This document shows, piece by piece, positions 33,284 through 48,200 of a stretch of DNA of 64,000 bases. The notes under the pieces are model-generated. The model did not search any database and was not told the origin of the DNA. It saw only the letters and a list, made by a program, of their open reading frames with translations. The position numbers were made by a program, and so were the translations under genes. Numbering within the stretch: position 1 is the stretch's first letter; every line of letters begins with the position of its first letter. Origin of the DNA: Escarpia spicata (taxonomy: Eukaryota; Annelida; Polychaeta; Sabellida; Siboglinidae). The stretch lies in the NCBI GenBank assembly GCA_963995525.1, contig OZ023217.1, positions 28,583,819-28,647,818 on the forward strand. The letters are read 5' to 3'.

Positions 33284-36200
33284 CTGATGTACACAAGCAG
33301 AAGGAACAGTGTTAGTTGTCACAAACACATGTCGCCAACACCTGTCATCATGAACACCTGTTACCAACACCTGTCATCAACAGCTATCATCATCAATACC
33401 TCCTATAACGAAATGTCCAGTCATTATGACTGCTCAAAGCGCTTTACATTTGACTTCCCGGCAGACCTGTTCAATCGAACACCATCTCGACTTCTCTCAG
33501 AAGAATTCAGCCACACTGCAGTTACTGCACAAAGACTACTCACACAACAATAATCCACCACTGTCTGTAGCCAGGTACTCGTTCATACAGCTGAGAGAAC
33601 TGGAGCAAGGTAGAGTGAACGAACTGCCCAAGGTTCAAAATGACAAAAGGATTCAAATCTGGAATCGCTCGATTGAGAGTCCAACATCCTAACCATTACG
33701 CCACTGCGCTACACAGGATGTTTGATAAAAATGTCATCACTTTGAACAGTTCTTTGCAACAGTACCTGTTTTCTATGATTCTTCCATGCTACGTAGACTA
33801 TCCACGGGCGAGTTGGAGGTGGTTAGAAAACAACAGTGTAACAGTTCCTTCCTGGGTCATAGATGAACCCATGACAGTTTAGCACCTGAGAGGTGAAGTG
33901 TCTAGGAAGGGTAGCCTAACAAATGTTAATAGGATACATACGTGCTATATTAATTTGATTGTAGTTAGATAGCTAACCTTGGGCTAACTCTATCTACAGT
34001 AGTTCATCAATGCCTAGCACCTTCTATAGTCCTCAATGCCTAGCACCTTCTGTGGTCCCCAATGCCTAGCACCTTCTGTGGTCCCCAATGCCTAGCACCT
34101 TCTGTGGTCCCCAATGCCTAGAACCTTCTGTGGTCCCCAATGCCTAGCACCTTCTGTGGTCCTCAATGCCTAGCACCTTCTGTGGTCCTCAATGCCTAGC
34201 ACCTTCTGTGGTCCTCAATGCCTAGCACCTTCTGTGGTCCTCAATGCCTAGCACCTTCTGTGGTCCTCAATGCCTAGCACCTTCTGTAGTCCTCAATGCC
34301 TAGCACCTTCTGTAGTCCTCAATGCCTAGCACCTATCTTCATACTTTTCTAGAAACTGTTAGTCACCTAAACTGGCGACATCTAGTAAGACACAACATAA
34401 CTATTGATGCTTCTGAGAGCGGGCCACTACATATGTCTTACATCCCTCAGTCAGCTTTCTGGCAATGGAACAATACTAAACGACCAGGACAGGTTAAACA
34501 ATATGTAGTTAGTGATCCTGAAGAGTCCATTCAACCTACCGATGTCTCCGTACACTATTGTTTCTTCATGGCCGGCTTTCCCAATTATTTGTCCCCTGCA
34601 AAGAAAAATATACAGGCATTTAATAATACTATCCTCGAATGTCTGAGGATACTTACAAATTTTTTATTGTATACTGCCTCCAACAAACACACATGTATCA
34701 AACAAGTATCCTTACATGGCAGGTGTCCCCCCAGTGCAGGGACAGACATGCTGGAGTGGGGGTTCATGCTTCAGTACTACAGTTATATGGTAGACATGAG
34801 ATTGTGTAAAGGTGTCATTTATTAATAATTAAGCCCTAACAGCTACAAAAAAATAAATATATAACTGATAAACTAAATAAAAACTTCAGTCATCTGCCCA
34901 ACTCTCACTTGTTGTAATGTGAAACTTTCCTATCTTCTTAGGCCTATTATTTATTATTATGCATCTATATATACCAGACATATTTGCATGTAGGATTCAG
35001 ATTCATTCAGACTGTTTATTACCAAGTAGCATTTCAAATGTACGAGGAATTCTTGGCGTTGTGGCGTCAACATACATGCACGCTTGTCTCCCCTGCCCCC
35101 CATAATGCAAAAAATTTAAAATTAATAAATAAATAATTTAGCATGGCGACATATAATCTAAACCGACTGAAAACAGTATCATGGCATCTCGCGGTTCAAG
35201 TGACTCACAGCCTGCGGATAAAAACTATTTATAAATCTAGTGGTCCTTGTCTTAATACTTCTATAGTGCTTGCCAGAGGGAAGAAGTTCAAAGAGATGGT
35301 TGGCTGGGTGGGTAGTATCCCGTACAATGGTCTTGGATTTTCGTGCACAGCGAGCATGGTAAATAGATTCAATGGATGGCAACTCGCACCCAATGATTCT
35401 AGATGCGCCCTTCGCGATAACTTCTAGCCGTTGTTTCTCCTCCTGACTGGCGCGGCCAAACCACACTACAGTCGAGAAAGTGAGGATACTTTCAATGATT
35501 GCGCGGTAGAATCGTATCATAATCTCCTGAGCAATGCCGAATCTCCTGAGCTGCCTCAGGAAGAACAGGCGTTGTTGTGCCTTTTTTGTAATACACAGTG
35601 TGTTTGTGCACCAGCTGAGATCGTTTGAAATTGTTGTTCCAAGGAATCTAAAAGATTCAACCTGCTCGACCTCCACGCCATTTATCGAAAGAGGGTGGAT
35701 GGGAGTCTTCTTTTTACGAAAATCAACATTCATTTCTTTAGTCTTTAAAACATTCAATTCGAGATTGTTATCCGCACACCAGCCAACCATTCTCTGAACT
35801 TCCTCCCTGTATGGCGTCTCATCCGCATTCTCAATGCAGCCCTCCACAGTAGTGTCATTGGAAAACTTGACCACAAGGACCGATTGGTCCACGGAGACAC
35901 AGTCATTTGTGAAGATAGTAAACAGGAAGGGGGATAGCACACAACCTTGTGGGGCTCCTGTATTTAGGATAAGAGGTCTGGAGATAGAGTTGTTGACTCT
36001 GACAGATTGAGGCCTGTGAAGAAGAAAGTTAAGGACCCAGTGACACATTGCAGGATGTATATTCAACAATGAAAGTTTATCGAACAGCTTGAATGGGATG
36101 ATAGTGTTAAATGCTGAGCTGAAGTCAATGAACAGGATCCTGGCATAGGTTCCTGGCCTCTCTAGGTGCTTCAGAATGTGATGCAGACCTAAAGCTACTG

Positions 36201-39200
36201 CATCATCTACTGATCTGTTTGCTTGATATGCAAACTGGTGCGAGTCCAGGAGGCCGTCGGTGACCGACTTCAGGTACTTGAGTACTATGTGCTTGAACAC
36301 TTTCATGGCGACTGAGGTCAGTGCCACTGGACGGTAGTCGTTCAACCCGGTGATGTTGGACTTCTTGGGAATGGGTATGATAGTGGAAGTTTTGAAGCAG
36401 ACTGGAACTCTGCACTGCTGGAGAGAGGAGTTGTAGATGTCCGTAAACACCGCAGAGTTGGTCGGCGCAGTTTTTCAGGGTAGATGTGGAGATGTTGTCT
36501 GGACCCGAAGCCTTCCGCGTGCTCTGTCTCCTGAACAGTTTCTTCACCTCAGATTACTGGACTATGAAGGGCGGAGACAGTGAGGCACCTGCTGAAAGTG
36601 GGCGCTGCTCCGGTGAATAGTTAAGCTTGTCAAATCTGCTGTAAAAGTCGTTCAGCTGATCAGGGAATGAGGGGTCACTGCTGTTGGTGGCCGCTGCGTG
36701 TTCCTTGTACTGCGTAATCTGCCGCAGGCCATTCCAGACAGATCTGGTGTTGTTGGAAGCGAACTGGTCCTCAAGTTTGCGTTTGCGGATTTGGCCTTCT
36801 TGACCGCCTTCTGCGCCTCGCACTTAGCTCTCCTGAATTCTTCCCTGCTGCCGCTGATGAACGCCGCGTTCTTTGCCGCCAGTTTCTGTCCCTGGTGAAC
36901 CAAGGTTTATCGTTGCCATACAGGGTGACAGTCTTTGTCTCCGTGCACAGCTCCTCACACCAGTTGATGTAGGATGTCATGGTATCCGCATACACGTCTA
37001 GGTCAGGACATGCCTCTTTAGACATGTACCAATCTGTGCACTCCAGGCATCCACGAAGAGCTGCAGTCGACTCGTCCGTCCGCTTCTTGACAGTCTTCTT
37101 TGATGACTTCAAATTTTCCGTTTCTGTCGGTACGTGGGGATGAGGACGACCGTTGCGTGATCGGACTCTCCGAGGGGAGCCCTGATGGTGGCACGGTACG
37201 CATCCTTAAAGACTGTGTAGCAGTGATCCAGGACCTGGCTATTGCGTGTGGCACAGTCTACATGCTGCTTGTACCTGGGCAGTACCTTCTTCAAATTTGT
37301 GTGATTAAAGTCACTCAGAATGATGACTACGCTGTCAGGATAGGTCGATTCTGCTGCCACCACCTGAGCAGCCAACTGGTTGACTGCCTTGGTAGCACTG
37401 GCATCAGGGGGGATGTAAACACCCAACAGCACGACTAAAGAGAACTCTATCGGGGAATAGAACGGCTTGGAATTGATAGTTAGAGTTTCCAGTTCACGAG
37501 AACATGAAGAAGAAACAAGCTGAGTGTAATTATACCACAGCTGATTCACAAGAAGGCACATGCCACCTCCCCGCTGCTTGTCCGTCAGTTTGCTCGATCG
37601 GTCCGCTCTAAACAGAGCATGACCAAGTGGTGTCACTGCCACGTCAGGGGTCGTGGCTTCTAACCACGTTTCCGTAAAACACAGTATAGAGGTGTCTCTT
37701 ATTTCTCGTTTGTAAGTCAACAGGTGAAAAAGTTTGTCTGTTTTGTTCCTCAGTGATCGCACATTTGCCAGAACAATAGCAGGGAGTGGTGGTCGAAGGC
37801 TGCGCCGGCGAAATCTACAGAGTGCGCCCCCGCGTCTATCCTGCTTGCGTGTGCGGCTTGAGGCGTTGTGTTGTGTATGACCCGTGTTGTCAACAGAAAA
37901 AGTGTCCTCCAAGGTGAAGTTTGGTTTGTACTGACAGTTCATGGATTCCCTGATTCTCAGTAGATCTTCGCGATCATACTTATATACACATATAGACTTA
38001 AACATTAGAACAATCATCGAAAACGTTCACACAATCATCCACCGCCACATTCATGTTTGTTGTTTAGTCTGGTAGTACAGGTCAGTTATATTACTTGGTT
38101 TCAGAACTGAAATAAATAAATTCTGAACGATCTGCTGTGTTCCAAATCTAATCAAATAAAATTTGTGTAACTCATTACAATACATACAATACAAATCAAA
38201 TTAAGACAAATCATATATAATAACATAATGAGCTCAACAAGGGAAGAACATTTTATAATGCCGCAACCACGCACTACGCACATCAGGGCTAACAGCATTG
38301 ACAAGTAGACCTAACTGTTATTCTTTAAGATATTGCTGCAAGACTGCATAAATAAAAATTCACACAAAAACGGTTGACAAGTAGACTTCTTCCTGAAGAA
38401 ATGACTGCAAGATTACGTACTAGGTATGTCAAAATTCACATAAAGATGATGGTGCAAGTTTTAAACCACGACAAACAACTTGTATATGCTATTCTGCAAT
38501 GTTGTACTGTCATAATACTGTTTGTATACATATTGTACTGTCATGATACTGTCTGTATACATGTTGTGTTGTCATAATACTGTCTGTATACATGTTGTGT
38601 TGTCATGATACTGTCTGTATACATGTTGTACTGTCATGATACTGTCTGTATACATGTTGTACTGTCATGATACTGTCTGTATACATGTTGTACTGTCATG
38701 ATAATGTCTGTATACATGTTGTACTGTCATGATACTGTCTGTGTACATGTTGTGTTGTCATGACACTGTCTGTATACATGTTGTGTTGTCATGATACTCT
38801 CTGTATACATGTTATGTTGTCATGATACTGTCTGTACACATGTTGTGTTGTCAGGATACTGTCTGTGTACATGTTATGTTGTCATGATACTGTCTGTACA
38901 CATGTTGTGTTGTCAGGATACTGTCTGTGTACATGTTGTGTTGTCATGATACTGTCTGTACACATGTTGTGTTGTCATGATACTGTCTGTACACATGTTG
39001 TGTTGTCATGATACTGTCTGTACACATGTTGTGTTGTCATGATACTGTCTGTATACATGTTGTACTGTCATGATACTGTATGTGTACATGTTGTGTTGTC
39101 ATGACACTGTCTGTATACATGTTGTGTTGTCATGATACTCTCTGTATACATGTTATGTTGTCATGATACTGTCTGTACACATGTTGTGTTGTCATGATAC

Positions 39201-42200
39201 TGTCTGTGTACATGTTGTGTTGTTATGATACTGTCTGTGTACATGTTGTGTTCTCATGATACTGTCTGTGTTCATGTTGTGTTGCCATGATACTGTCTGT
39301 GTACATGTTGTGTTGTCATGATACTGTCTGTGTACATGTTGTGTTGTCATGATACTGTCTGGTACATGTTGTGTTGTCATGATAGTGTCTGTATACATGT
39401 TGTGTTGTCATGATACTGTCTGTACACATGTTGTGTTGTCATGATACTGTCTGTATCCATGTTGTGTATTCATGATACTGTCTGTGTACATGTTGTGTTG
39501 TCATGATACTGTCTGTGTACATGTTGTGTTCTCATGATACTGTCTGTACATGTTGTGTTCTCATGATACTGTCTGTGTACATGTTGTGTTGTCATGATAC
39601 TGTCTGTGTACATGTTGTGTTGTCATGATACTGTAAGTGTACATGTTGTGTTGTTATGATACTGTCTGTATACATGTTGTGTTGTCATGATACTGTCTGT
39701 GTGCATGTTGTGTTGTTATGATACTGTCTGTGTACATGTTGTGTTGTCATGATACTGTCTGTGTACATGTTGTGTTGTCATGATACTGTCTGTATACATG
39801 TTGTGTTGTCATGATACTGTCTGTATACATGTTGTGTTGTTATGATACTGTCTGTGTACATGTTGTGTTGTCATAATACTGTCTGTGTACATGTTGTGTT
39901 GTCATGATACTGTCTGTACACATGTTGTGTTGTCGTGATACTGTCTGTGTACATGTTGTGTTGTTATGATACTGTCTGTATACATGTTGTGTTGTCATGA
40001 TACTGTCTGTGTACATGTTGTGTTGTCAGGATACTGTCTGTGTACATGTTGTGTTGTTATGATACTGTCTGTATACATGTTGTGTTGTCATGATACTGTC
40101 TGTGTACATGTTGTGTTGTCAGGATACTGTATGTGTACATGTTGTGTTGTCAGGATACTGTATGTGTACATGTTGTGTTGTTATGATACTGTCTGTATAC
40201 ATGTTGTGTTGTCATGATACTGTCTGTACACATGTTATGTTGTCATGATACTGTCTGTATACATGGTGTGTTGTCATGCTACTGTCTGTATACATGTTGT
40301 GTTGTCATGATACTGTCTGTAGACATGTTGTGTTGTCATGACACTGTATGTATACATGTTGTGCTGCCATGATACTGTCTGTATACATGCTGTGTTGTCA
40401 TGCTACTGTCTGTATACATGTTGTGTTGTCATGATACTGTCTGTAGACATGTTGTGTTGTCATGATACTGTCTGTACACATGTTGTGTTGTCATGATACT
40501 GTCTGTATCCATGTTGTGTATTCATGATACTGTATGTGTACATGTTGTGTTGTCATGATACTGTCTGTGTACATGTTGTGTTCTCATGATACTGTCTGTA
40601 CATGTTGTGTTCTCATGATACTGTCTGTGTACATGTTGTGTTGTCATGATACTGTCTGTGTACATGTTGTGTTGTCATGATACTGTCTGTGTACATGTTG
40701 TGTTGTTATGATACTGTCTGTATACATGTTGTGTTGTCATGATACTGTCTGTGTACATGTTGTGTTGTTATGATACTGTCTGTGTACATGTTGTGTTGTC
40801 ATGATACTGTATGTGTACATGTTGTGTTGTCATGATACTGTCTGTATACATGTTGTGTTGTCATGATACTGTCTGTATACATGTTGTGTTGTTATGATAC
40901 TGTCTGTGTACATGTTGTGTTCTCATGATACTGTCTGTGTACATGTTGAGTTGTCATGATACTGTCTGTGTACATGTTGTGTTGTCATAATACTGTCTGT
41001 GTACATGTTGTGTTGTCATGATACTGTCTGTACACATGTTGTGTTGTCGTGATACTGTCTGTGTACATGTTGTGTTGTTATGATATTGTCTGTATACATG
41101 TTGTGTTGTCATGATACTGTCTGTGTACATGTTGTGTTGTCAGGATACTGTCTGTGTACATGTTGTGTTGTTATGATACTGTCTGTATACATGTTGTGTT
41201 GTCATGATACTGTCTGTGTACATGTTGTGTTGTCAGGATACTGTATGTGTACATGTTGTGTTGTCAGGATACTGTATGTGTACATGTTGTGTTGTCAGGA
41301 TACTGTCTGTGTACATGTTGTGTTGTTATGATACTGTCTGTATACATGTTGTGTTGTCATGATACTGTCTGTGTACATGTTGTGTTGTCATGATACTGTC
41401 TGTGTACATGTTGTGTTGTTATGATACTGTCTGTGTACATGTTGTGTTGTCATGATACTGTCTGTGTACATGTTGTGTTGTCATGATACTGTCTGTATAC
41501 ATGTTGTGTTGTCATGATACTGTCTGTATACATGTTGTGTTGTTATGATACTGTCTGTGTACATGTTGTGTTCTCATGATACTGCCTGTGTACACGTTGA
41601 GTTGTCATGATACTGTCTGTGTACATGTTGTGTTGTCATGATACTGTCTGTGTACATGTTGTGTTGTCATGATACTGTCTGTACACATGTTGTGTTGTCA
41701 TGATACTGTCTGTGTACATGTTGTGTTGTTATGATACTGTCTGTATACATGTTGTGTTGTCATGATACTGTCTGTGTACATGTTGTGTTGTCAGGATACT
41801 GTCTGTGTACATGTTGTGTTGTTATGATACTGTCTGTATACATGTTGTGTTGTCATGATACTGTCTGTGTACATGTTGTGTTGTCAGGATACTGTATGTG
41901 TACATGTTGTGTTGTCAGGATACTGTATGTGTACATGTTGTGTTGTTATGATACTGTCTGTATACATGTTGTGTTGTCATGATACTGTCTGTACACATGT
42001 TATGTTGTCATGATACTGTCTGTATACATGGTGTGTTGTCATGCTACTGTCTGTATACATGTTGTGTTGTCATGATACTGTCTGTAGACATGTTGTGTTG
42101 TCATGACACTGTATGTATACATGTTGTGCTGCCATGATACTGTCTGTATACATGCTGTGTTGTCATGCTACTGTCTGTATACATGTTGTGTTGTCATGAT

Positions 42201-45200
42201 ACTGTCTGTAGACATGTTGTGTTGTCATGATACTGTCTGTACACATGTTGTGTTGTCATGATACTGTCTGTATCCATGTTGTGTATTCATGATACTGTAT
42301 GTGTACATGTTGTGTTGTCATGATACTGTCTGTGTACATGTTGTGTTCTCATGATACTGTCTGTACATGTGTTCTCATGATACTGTCTGTGTACATGTTG
42401 TGTTGTCATGATACTGTCTGTGTACATGTTGTGTTGTCATGATACTGTCTGTGTACATGTTGTGTTGTTATGATACTGTCTGTATACATGTTGTGTTGTC
42501 ATGATACTGTCTGTGTACATGTTGTGTTGTTATGATACTGTCTGTGTACATGTTGTGTTGTCATGATACTGTATGTGTACATGTTGTGTTGTCATGATAC
42601 TGTCTGTATACATGTTGTGTTGTCATGATACTGTCTGTATACATGTTGTGTTGTTATGATACTGTCTGTGTACATGTTGTGTTCTCATGATACTGTCTGT
42701 GTACATGTTGAGTTGTCATGATACTGTCTGTGTACATGTTGTGTTGTCATAATACTGTCTGTGTACATGTTGTGTTGTCATGATACTGTCTGTACACATG
42801 TTGTGTTGTCGTGATACTGTCTGTGTACATGTTGTGTTGTTATGATACTGTCTGTATACATGTTGTGTTGTCATGATACTGTCTGTGTACATGTTGTGTT
42901 GTCAGGATACTGTCTGTGTACATGTTGTGTTGTTATGATACTGTCTGTATACATGTTGTGTTGTCATGATACTGTCTGTGTACATGTTGTGTTGTCAGGA
43001 TACTGTATGTGTACATGTTGTGTTGTCAGGATACTGTATGTGTACATGTTGTGTTGTTATGATACTGTCTGTATACATGTTGTGTTGTCATGTTACTGTC
43101 TGTACACATGTTATGTTGTCATGATACTGTCTGTATACATGCTGTGTTGTCATGCTACTGTCTGTATACATGTTGTGTTGTCATGATACTGTCTGTAGAC
43201 ATGCTGTGTTGTCATGACACTGTATGTATACATGTTGTGCTGCCATGATACTGTCTGTATACATGCTGTGTTGTCATGCTACTGTCTGTATACATGTTGT
43301 GTTGTCATGATACTGTCTGTAGACATGTTGTGTTGTCATGACACTGTATGTATACATGTTGTGCTGCCATGATACTGTCTGTATACATGCTGTGTTGTCA
43401 TGCTACTGTCTGTATACATGTTGTGTTGTCATGATACTGTCTGTAGACATGTGTTGTCATGACACTGTATGTATACATGTTGTGCTGCCATGATACTGTC
43501 TGTATACATGCTGTGTTGTCATGCTACTGTCTGTATACATGTTGTGTTGTCATGATATTGTCTGTAGACATGTTGTGTTGTCATGACACTGTATGTATAC
43601 ATGTTGTGCTGCCATGATACTGTGTGTATACATGTTGTGTTGTCATGATATTGTCTGTCTACATGTGCTGTCTGTATACATGATTGAGTTTGACCATGAG
43701 AGAGATTGTGTGTGGACTTACCAAGGGTCAGCGAGACTGCTGTAGCCCCAGGCGATGTAGGAGGCAGTGTCTTCCCTGGCTGGGGAGACCATGGCCACGT
43801 ACAGCTGGTTGTCTGCGGCCCTGGCCCGGGTCAATAGCTCCCAGTGGGCGGGGCCAGTCGTCATGCTGAAGGCACTTGGGAACACCAGCAACTCACAACC
43901 TACTCAGGGGAATGTAATGATGTACATTTATAGCATGCCATATATCTCGACACACTAACTCTGGAGATGTGAACTCAGACCTGTTAAACATATACAGATC
44001 ATAAAACATAGTAATACATGTATAAATATAAACTGATCAACAAAGTGAAAATAAATCAGTAAAAACATGTTGCATATAAATATATAGTAGAATGTGTATA
44101 ATATAAAATTAATTGTCTAAATAAATTAGTTGAAACTGGGTACACACACAAATCAAACTGCCACTAAAGTTCACCAAAACTATGTTGAACAGTTGCCTAA
44201 ATGTTTTAATTAACACGTAGTGGATACTAGGTTGGTTTTAGTTCTAAAAAAAGAATTTAAAATGTGAGGAGCAAAAAATTGAGCTGAAGGGGAAAGTCAA
44301 GATTTCCAATAAAATCAGTCTTGCTTTATAGAAGCCAAAGAAAGTTTATGGCTGTAGAGAAAGCGTCATAACCATTAGTGGAATGTCATCATCAACACTG
44401 AGGACTGGGCCAATGAGTTCAAATACCTTGGTCCACACACAGTTTGGAGAACTCAGGGAATCGTATATCAAAACATATCCCAAGTCCAACCTTGCAGTAC
44501 GCTGAAAGAAAGCAGAGAAATGGTCACACAGGTTAGTACAGTACTGTAGTGATAATACATTAGTCAACTTGTCACATTTCAGGCACATGAAAAATAACAT
44601 GTTTTATCAGATTTGTTAAGTGAAAATAAGTTTGAGATGTTGAATGCTAACATTTTATCAGTAGTCTTACTCTTTAATAACTACATATCTATGGAAATAC
44701 TTGCAGGTTTGTGTCCAAAGTTATTCAAGCATCAGATCAACTCATTTATGTGAACATCTGATATGGACAGACATTCAATTTAAAATGAAGTGAGGCTCTC
44801 ACAAAATATGACATAGACAGTTACAGGCCAGATCAGATGTGATGCACATGTCATCTGCACTGATATGTGTTATGATATATTTTCCAGGTGAGGTAAGGTG
44901 GTGGCCAAACCTTCACTTAATGGACATTTATCTCCAGTCAATACATAGCCTAGGGACATAAATGCAGGAACGGGGGGGGGGGAGGTGGGGGCAGGAAGGG
45001 CAGCTGCCCCCTTGACATTTCTCCAGGGGGCCAGACATGGTTCTTCCCCCATTAAATGTGATTGTGAATGTTTGTTTTATGGTGGGTGGAAATGTAAACA
45101 GATATATTGTTTTCTGCCTCTCCAAGTAATAGGCAGCATAGTGGTGAAAAAATTTTCCAAAGCGCCCCCTTCCCCCCTCTGTCTTTTGGATGTCATAATT

Positions 45201-48200
45201 TCAGCAGAGACAGCAGGGAGAAGCTGGAGAAGGTAAATTGACTAAAAAATTAAATTTGTGAAGAGCACTGTCACCCCTTGTTTGTTCGGATGTCATGAGT
45301 TTACAGCCGAGACAGCCGAGAAGCTGAAGTAAGTTACATCAGCGAAAAATTTCTCAACAGCACCCCCCCCCCCGTCTTCTGATATCACAGTTGAGCCAAT
45401 CGAGACAGCATATGATTTACTACTTTATTTTCTAACAACAATAATATAATGTTGTTATAATTCTCATGTTTAACTAGTCAACATTGAAACAAAAATAAAG
45501 TTTACGTGTGTCAAATGTGACGAGATCATCCCCGGCAGTGATGGTCTTTGACTCCTGGAAGGTGATGCCCCCTGGGATATCAACGTCAAACAGATGCATC
45601 TGCAACAAAGCATTTCTTCTTACACTTAGTAAAATACAAAGTATCTTACACCCACCCATGGAGCAACAGACCCAGACAAAGGGCAGCCATTATCACCATT
45701 AGTTGTTTATAATTACAGTGGCCTCACAAAAAGGCCCTGTAGAAAAGCATGTATGCAAATAACTCTAAATAACTATTGTTAAGTTTTCTGAAATACATCG
45801 CCAATTTATGTATCCCGTACATCGCGGCTTGAGAACGTCACAATCAAAACCCTCCTCTGTCAAGCTTTGCCTTTCCCACTAATGTTGATAACAGTTACAT
45901 ATACGAATTACATTACTATTGGTGTATGACATCTCATAAATCAAACACTCCGGCATACAGGTGTCAATTTTTAAATGTTGCCTTATGTTTATATCATAAA
46001 GAAACACTTTTGTGGCCAGAATTTCAACAAAATATACAATAAAACAAATTAGGGTGGCAATTTTTCTAAGCCTATTGCTCAGCAGGATAAGTTTACCAAC
46101 ATTCAAGATGGCCGCTACTATAAAAACTGCACCGTTTTTCATCATAAATATATGCTGTTTTAAATAATTCCTAACATTAATAATTGTGCCTGTTGCCCAT
46201 GGCATTAACTATATCCATTTGTATATCAGATGTATAGTGTTTAGATATATGTGAGCGACAGTAGATAGCCGCCACCTTTAATTTCAAAATGGTGGTTGCA
46301 CAAAAAGAGAACTAATTACTATTGACTGTATTGCAATACTCAATCTTATTTTTTGTATTGCCAATGGTATGTTATATCCTCTAATAGCATTTCAGTTACA
46401 AATGCTATTTAAAGTAGGGTGGCAAATTCAAGATGGCCACCAGATTAAACATGGACACTCTCCAACCTCAAACATCATCGTCACCGGTTGAGCCAATTTG
46501 CTCACTGGTGCAAGCTGTGTTGCTGCAACTAAATCCTTGGCAGCCTCAGTGCATGGAATGTTGCTAATAATGCAACTGCATTTCCCTTTGCACCCACATT
46601 TACATCCACACTTGACTAACTGCATGACTGCTCCAGGGGGTTGTGAAAAAGCATCTGCCTCCTCATGATTGTGATTCCCCTTTCTTTCTGTTCCGGATGT
46701 CACAATTAATTTCTTCAAAATGTTGCCAAAACTCTTGCTGTGGTCTAGACATTTGGTAGCTGGATATTCTGTAAGTTCTGCCTTAGTTAGACATTTTAGA
46801 GGAAATTCTTCAGCGACTGTCCCTTCGTCCTCTTTTTCCTCATGTGTTCTTTGAGAGAGGTGTTTAGATACCTATCAATCAGCAACCTAACTTTGTCATA
46901 ATTTGTTACCAAGTTGATGAGTTTCTCAAGGAAGGATTCAGCGAAGTCAGCATATCTTCATGTGATCCGTTTTGGGAACTTAATTCACCAGTTCCATGCC
47001 ATCGATTATGACTACTCTAGAACTTGTAGTTTGGCTTCCAGCATCAGTTTCCACATATTGCGATGTTGCATTTTTTTCCAGAATGGTGGAAACGTCGCCT
47101 TGTCCGATGCGAATAGAGATCGTGGAACCAGACCAAATTCAAAATTTCCGATGCAATTCTTTAGATCAAGGTCTGGACGGCTTCTTGATATAACGATGAA
47201 CAGTTGCAGCAGACACCGTTCTTCTTTGATTTTAACCAGCTTGTCACCCGCTCTTACTTCTGTTGCTGCATTTGCATCTCATCCATAACTTCTGTGGTAA
47301 GGATGTTGTACATATTATTCTCATCTGCCTTAAATGGGGTTCCATGTTCGACAAATATCCTTGTGAGCTCGGTGGCATTAGTATCAATACTACCCATGCC
47401 ATATTCTTTTGCAAACTCATCGAGTAATTTTATCGTCTCAAGCGCAATGAGAAAGAATTGATCTAGAACCCTCTCGTTTGGGTTATTCCTACAATTCCTC
47501 CAATCACCTTAAGTGTGCAGTTCTCTTGTTCAATCCCATGATCTGGGGCTATTGATGAAAATCCAGCAATCCCTTTTGTCACACTGAAATTCTCTCTCAT
47601 GAACTCTGCCCAGATGTCCGGATGCAGCAGAATATCTCTATGTCTAACAAATTTAAGGATTGTCTCATACTGCTTCAAGTAGTTGAGAAGGAAGTGTTGG
47701 ATGTGGTTCACACTTCCTTCAAGTTGGTCAAGTTTTTTTAACAGATCTTGTGACTCAAACATTGTCATTGTTTTTGTGATGGCATCGTGAATATGTTCCC
47801 CCATTCTGTGCCCATGCTGACATCTCTCTGGTATGCTTCTCTCAGACGAGTAGATGACTCGTTAAACAATGCCTTCTCTTCTGGATCGGATCCATTCCCA
47901 ATAAATGGTAAAGTACAGGTCGTATAACACAATCAACGTAACCATGTGTGCCTCCAGTGATCAATACACATGTTTCCCATTGAGAATTTGCGTTACAGTT
48001 GTTGGCCTGATCAATCCCACTCCCTTCCACACACTTTCCCAATGTAGCCAATGCCCAGAACAGGACATGCAGTTATGACCTTGTTGTAGGTGATGGCAAG
48101 GTGTAGTGTTTCCAGTTTGTCTACAAGTGACTTGGATCGTGTTTTCTTGTGTACGCCTAGAGCCAGGCCAACACCGAGAGGAGTCATCTTTGTCTAACTG

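Noticed and set aside
34322..34825. Plus-strand 167-codon frame
   Set aside because: It overlaps NIT2 exon 8 in antisense and a pogo-like fragment; no similarity recognised.
39966..43186. Repeated 83-114-codon frames with [15 protein letters not shown]
   Set aside because: They recur because 31 bp times 3 gives a 93-bp reading period in the satellite; identical copies reflect block duplication, not a gene family.
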